A stretch of DNA of 6,001 nucleotides from an uncultured Coriobacteriales bacterium (GTDB taxonomy: Bacteria > Actinomycetota > Coriobacteriia > Coriobacteriales > Atopobiaceae), in the NCBI GenBank assembly GCA_946530775.1, contig CAMNAH010000076.1, positions 1 to 6,001 on the forward strand, given 5' to 3'. Position 1 is the stretch's first letter. Every line of letters starts with the position of its first letter. The position numbers were made by a program, and so were the translations under genes. Positions 5,593 to 6,001 of the stretch are shown here, in pieces. The notes beneath the pieces were generated by a model that saw only the letters and a list, made by a program, of their open reading frames with translations, searched no databases and had not been told where the DNA came from.

Positions 5593-5598
5593 TTGGCC

Positions 5599-6001
5599 AT
5601 GGATACGGTTCCCGAGATGTTCGCAAGCATGGTGTTCGACGATCGAGCAATGCGGGCCAAGCTCCCCGCGAAGGTCTACCAGTCGCTGAAGAAGACGATC
5701 GACGAGGGTGTGGAGCTCGACATCAGCGTGGCGAACGCCGTCGCGGACGCCATGAAGGACTGGGCGGTCGAGAAGGGGGCGACGCACTTCACCCATTGGT
5801 TCCAGCCGCTCACGGGCATCACCGCCGAGAAGCACGACAGCTTCATTGCACCCTCTCCCGACGGAGGCGTGATCATGGAGTTTTCCGGAAAGGAGCTTAT
5901 AAAAGGCGAGCCCGACGCCTCCTCCTTCCCGTCGGGAGGCCTGCGGGCCACCTTTGAGGCAAGGGGCTATACGGCCTGGGATCCGACTTCCTATGCCTTT
6001 A
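5599..6001 (+). CDS. glnN: Type III glutamine synthetase, N-terminal part (cut by window edge)
   Basis: Type III glutamine synthetases are large (about 700 residues) ATP-dependent enzymes making glutamine from glutamate and ammonia, differing strongly from GSI in sequence. The 134 codons present show GSIII hallmarks: [13 protein letters not shown] at residues 11-23, [20 protein letters not shown] at 62-81, the Asp-Gly-Gly turn and [20 protein letters not shown] at about 94-113, and [20 protein letters not shown] at 113-132, the last two matching the conserved GSIII N-terminal signature blocks. The C-terminal catalytic part lies beyond 6001. The start is supported by AAAGGA 6 nt upstream. The gene is divergent from the glutamate synthase operon, has its own promoter at 5405-5434 and a structured leader of about 158 nt, so it is probably regulated separately from, but in step with, the operon that carries the type I enzyme. 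Confidence 0.95.
   Translation, partial: MDTVPEMFASMVFDDRAMRAKLPAKVYQSLKKTIDEGVELDISVANAVADAMKDWAVEKGATHFTHWFQPLTGITAEKHDSFIAPSPDGGVIMEFSGKELIKGEPDASSFPSGGLRATFEARGYTAWDPTSYAF

Larger units (their letters stand above)
5208..5598. other. Divergent intergenic regulatory region (391 nt)
   Basis: This region separates the glutamate synthase operon (left, minus) from the type III glutamine synthetase (right, plus). It holds a plus-strand promoter (5405-5434), two hairpins with T-tracts (one in each leader), a long hairpin before the glnN ribosome-binding site, a 7+1+7 palindrome (5313-5327) nested in a longer inverted repeat (5298-5336), and eight copies of AAGGCG or its complement. I find no convincing minus-strand promoter: the AT-richer segment at about 5360-5400 is the likely place, but no pair of boxes there matches well. 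No small gene with good coding character is seen. Confidence 0.75.

Noticed and set aside
5369..5689. A small plus-strand open frame crossing the glnN leader
   Set aside because: It overlaps the promoter, both leader hairpins and the start of the glutamine synthetase in another frame, and has no ribosome-binding site or recognisable product.

Overview
The window is a nitrogen-assimilation locus: a complete set of separately encoded glutamate synthase (GOGAT) subunits on the minus strand, bracketed by two different classes of glutamine synthetase. The DNA is GC-rich, genes are packed with overlaps or gaps of a few bases, and the glutamate synthase is the split, ferredoxin-containing 'archaeal-like' kind found in many anaerobes. 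Together with a type III glutamine synthetase this suggests an anaerobic, high-GC bacterium; I favour a Coriobacteriia-type actinobacterium over a GC-rich clostridium. That assignment is inference, since no rRNA or other marker is present.

Layout. Minus strand, in transcription order from about 5207 down to 1: class II glutamine amidotransferase subunit (4110-5207); FMN/iron-sulfur glutamate synthase core with its own 2x[4Fe-4S] N-terminal domain (2605-4110); four-cluster polyferredoxin (2161-2601); FAD/NAD(P)-type oxidoreductase (932-2164); GXGXG beta-helix subunit (208-930); start of a type I glutamine synthetase (1-191, cut by the window edge). Junctions are 1-nt overlap, 3-nt gap, 4-nt overlap, 1-nt gap and 16-nt gap, so this reads as one operon. 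Plus strand: start of a type III glutamine synthetase (5599 onward, cut by the right edge), divergently transcribed.

How the genes work together. Glutamine synthetase makes glutamine from glutamate and ammonia. The amidotransferase subunit releases ammonia from glutamine, and the FMN/Fe-S core condenses it with 2-oxoglutarate and reduces the product to glutamate. The polyferredoxin and the FAD protein are the likely electron-input module, replacing the unrelated GltD subunit of the classical enzyme. The GXGXG subunit supplies the structural domain that is fused to the C-terminus of classical GltB.

The most interesting non-coding part is the 391-base divergent intergenic region (5208-5598). 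It holds a good sigma70-type promoter for the type III synthetase, a terminator-like hairpin in the leader of each divergent unit, another long hairpin just upstream of the glnN ribosome-binding site, and eight copies of the hexamer AAGGCG/CGCCTT. This suggests that both units are controlled by RNA-level attenuation or a shared regulator. No mobile element, CRISPR array, tRNA or rRNA was seen.
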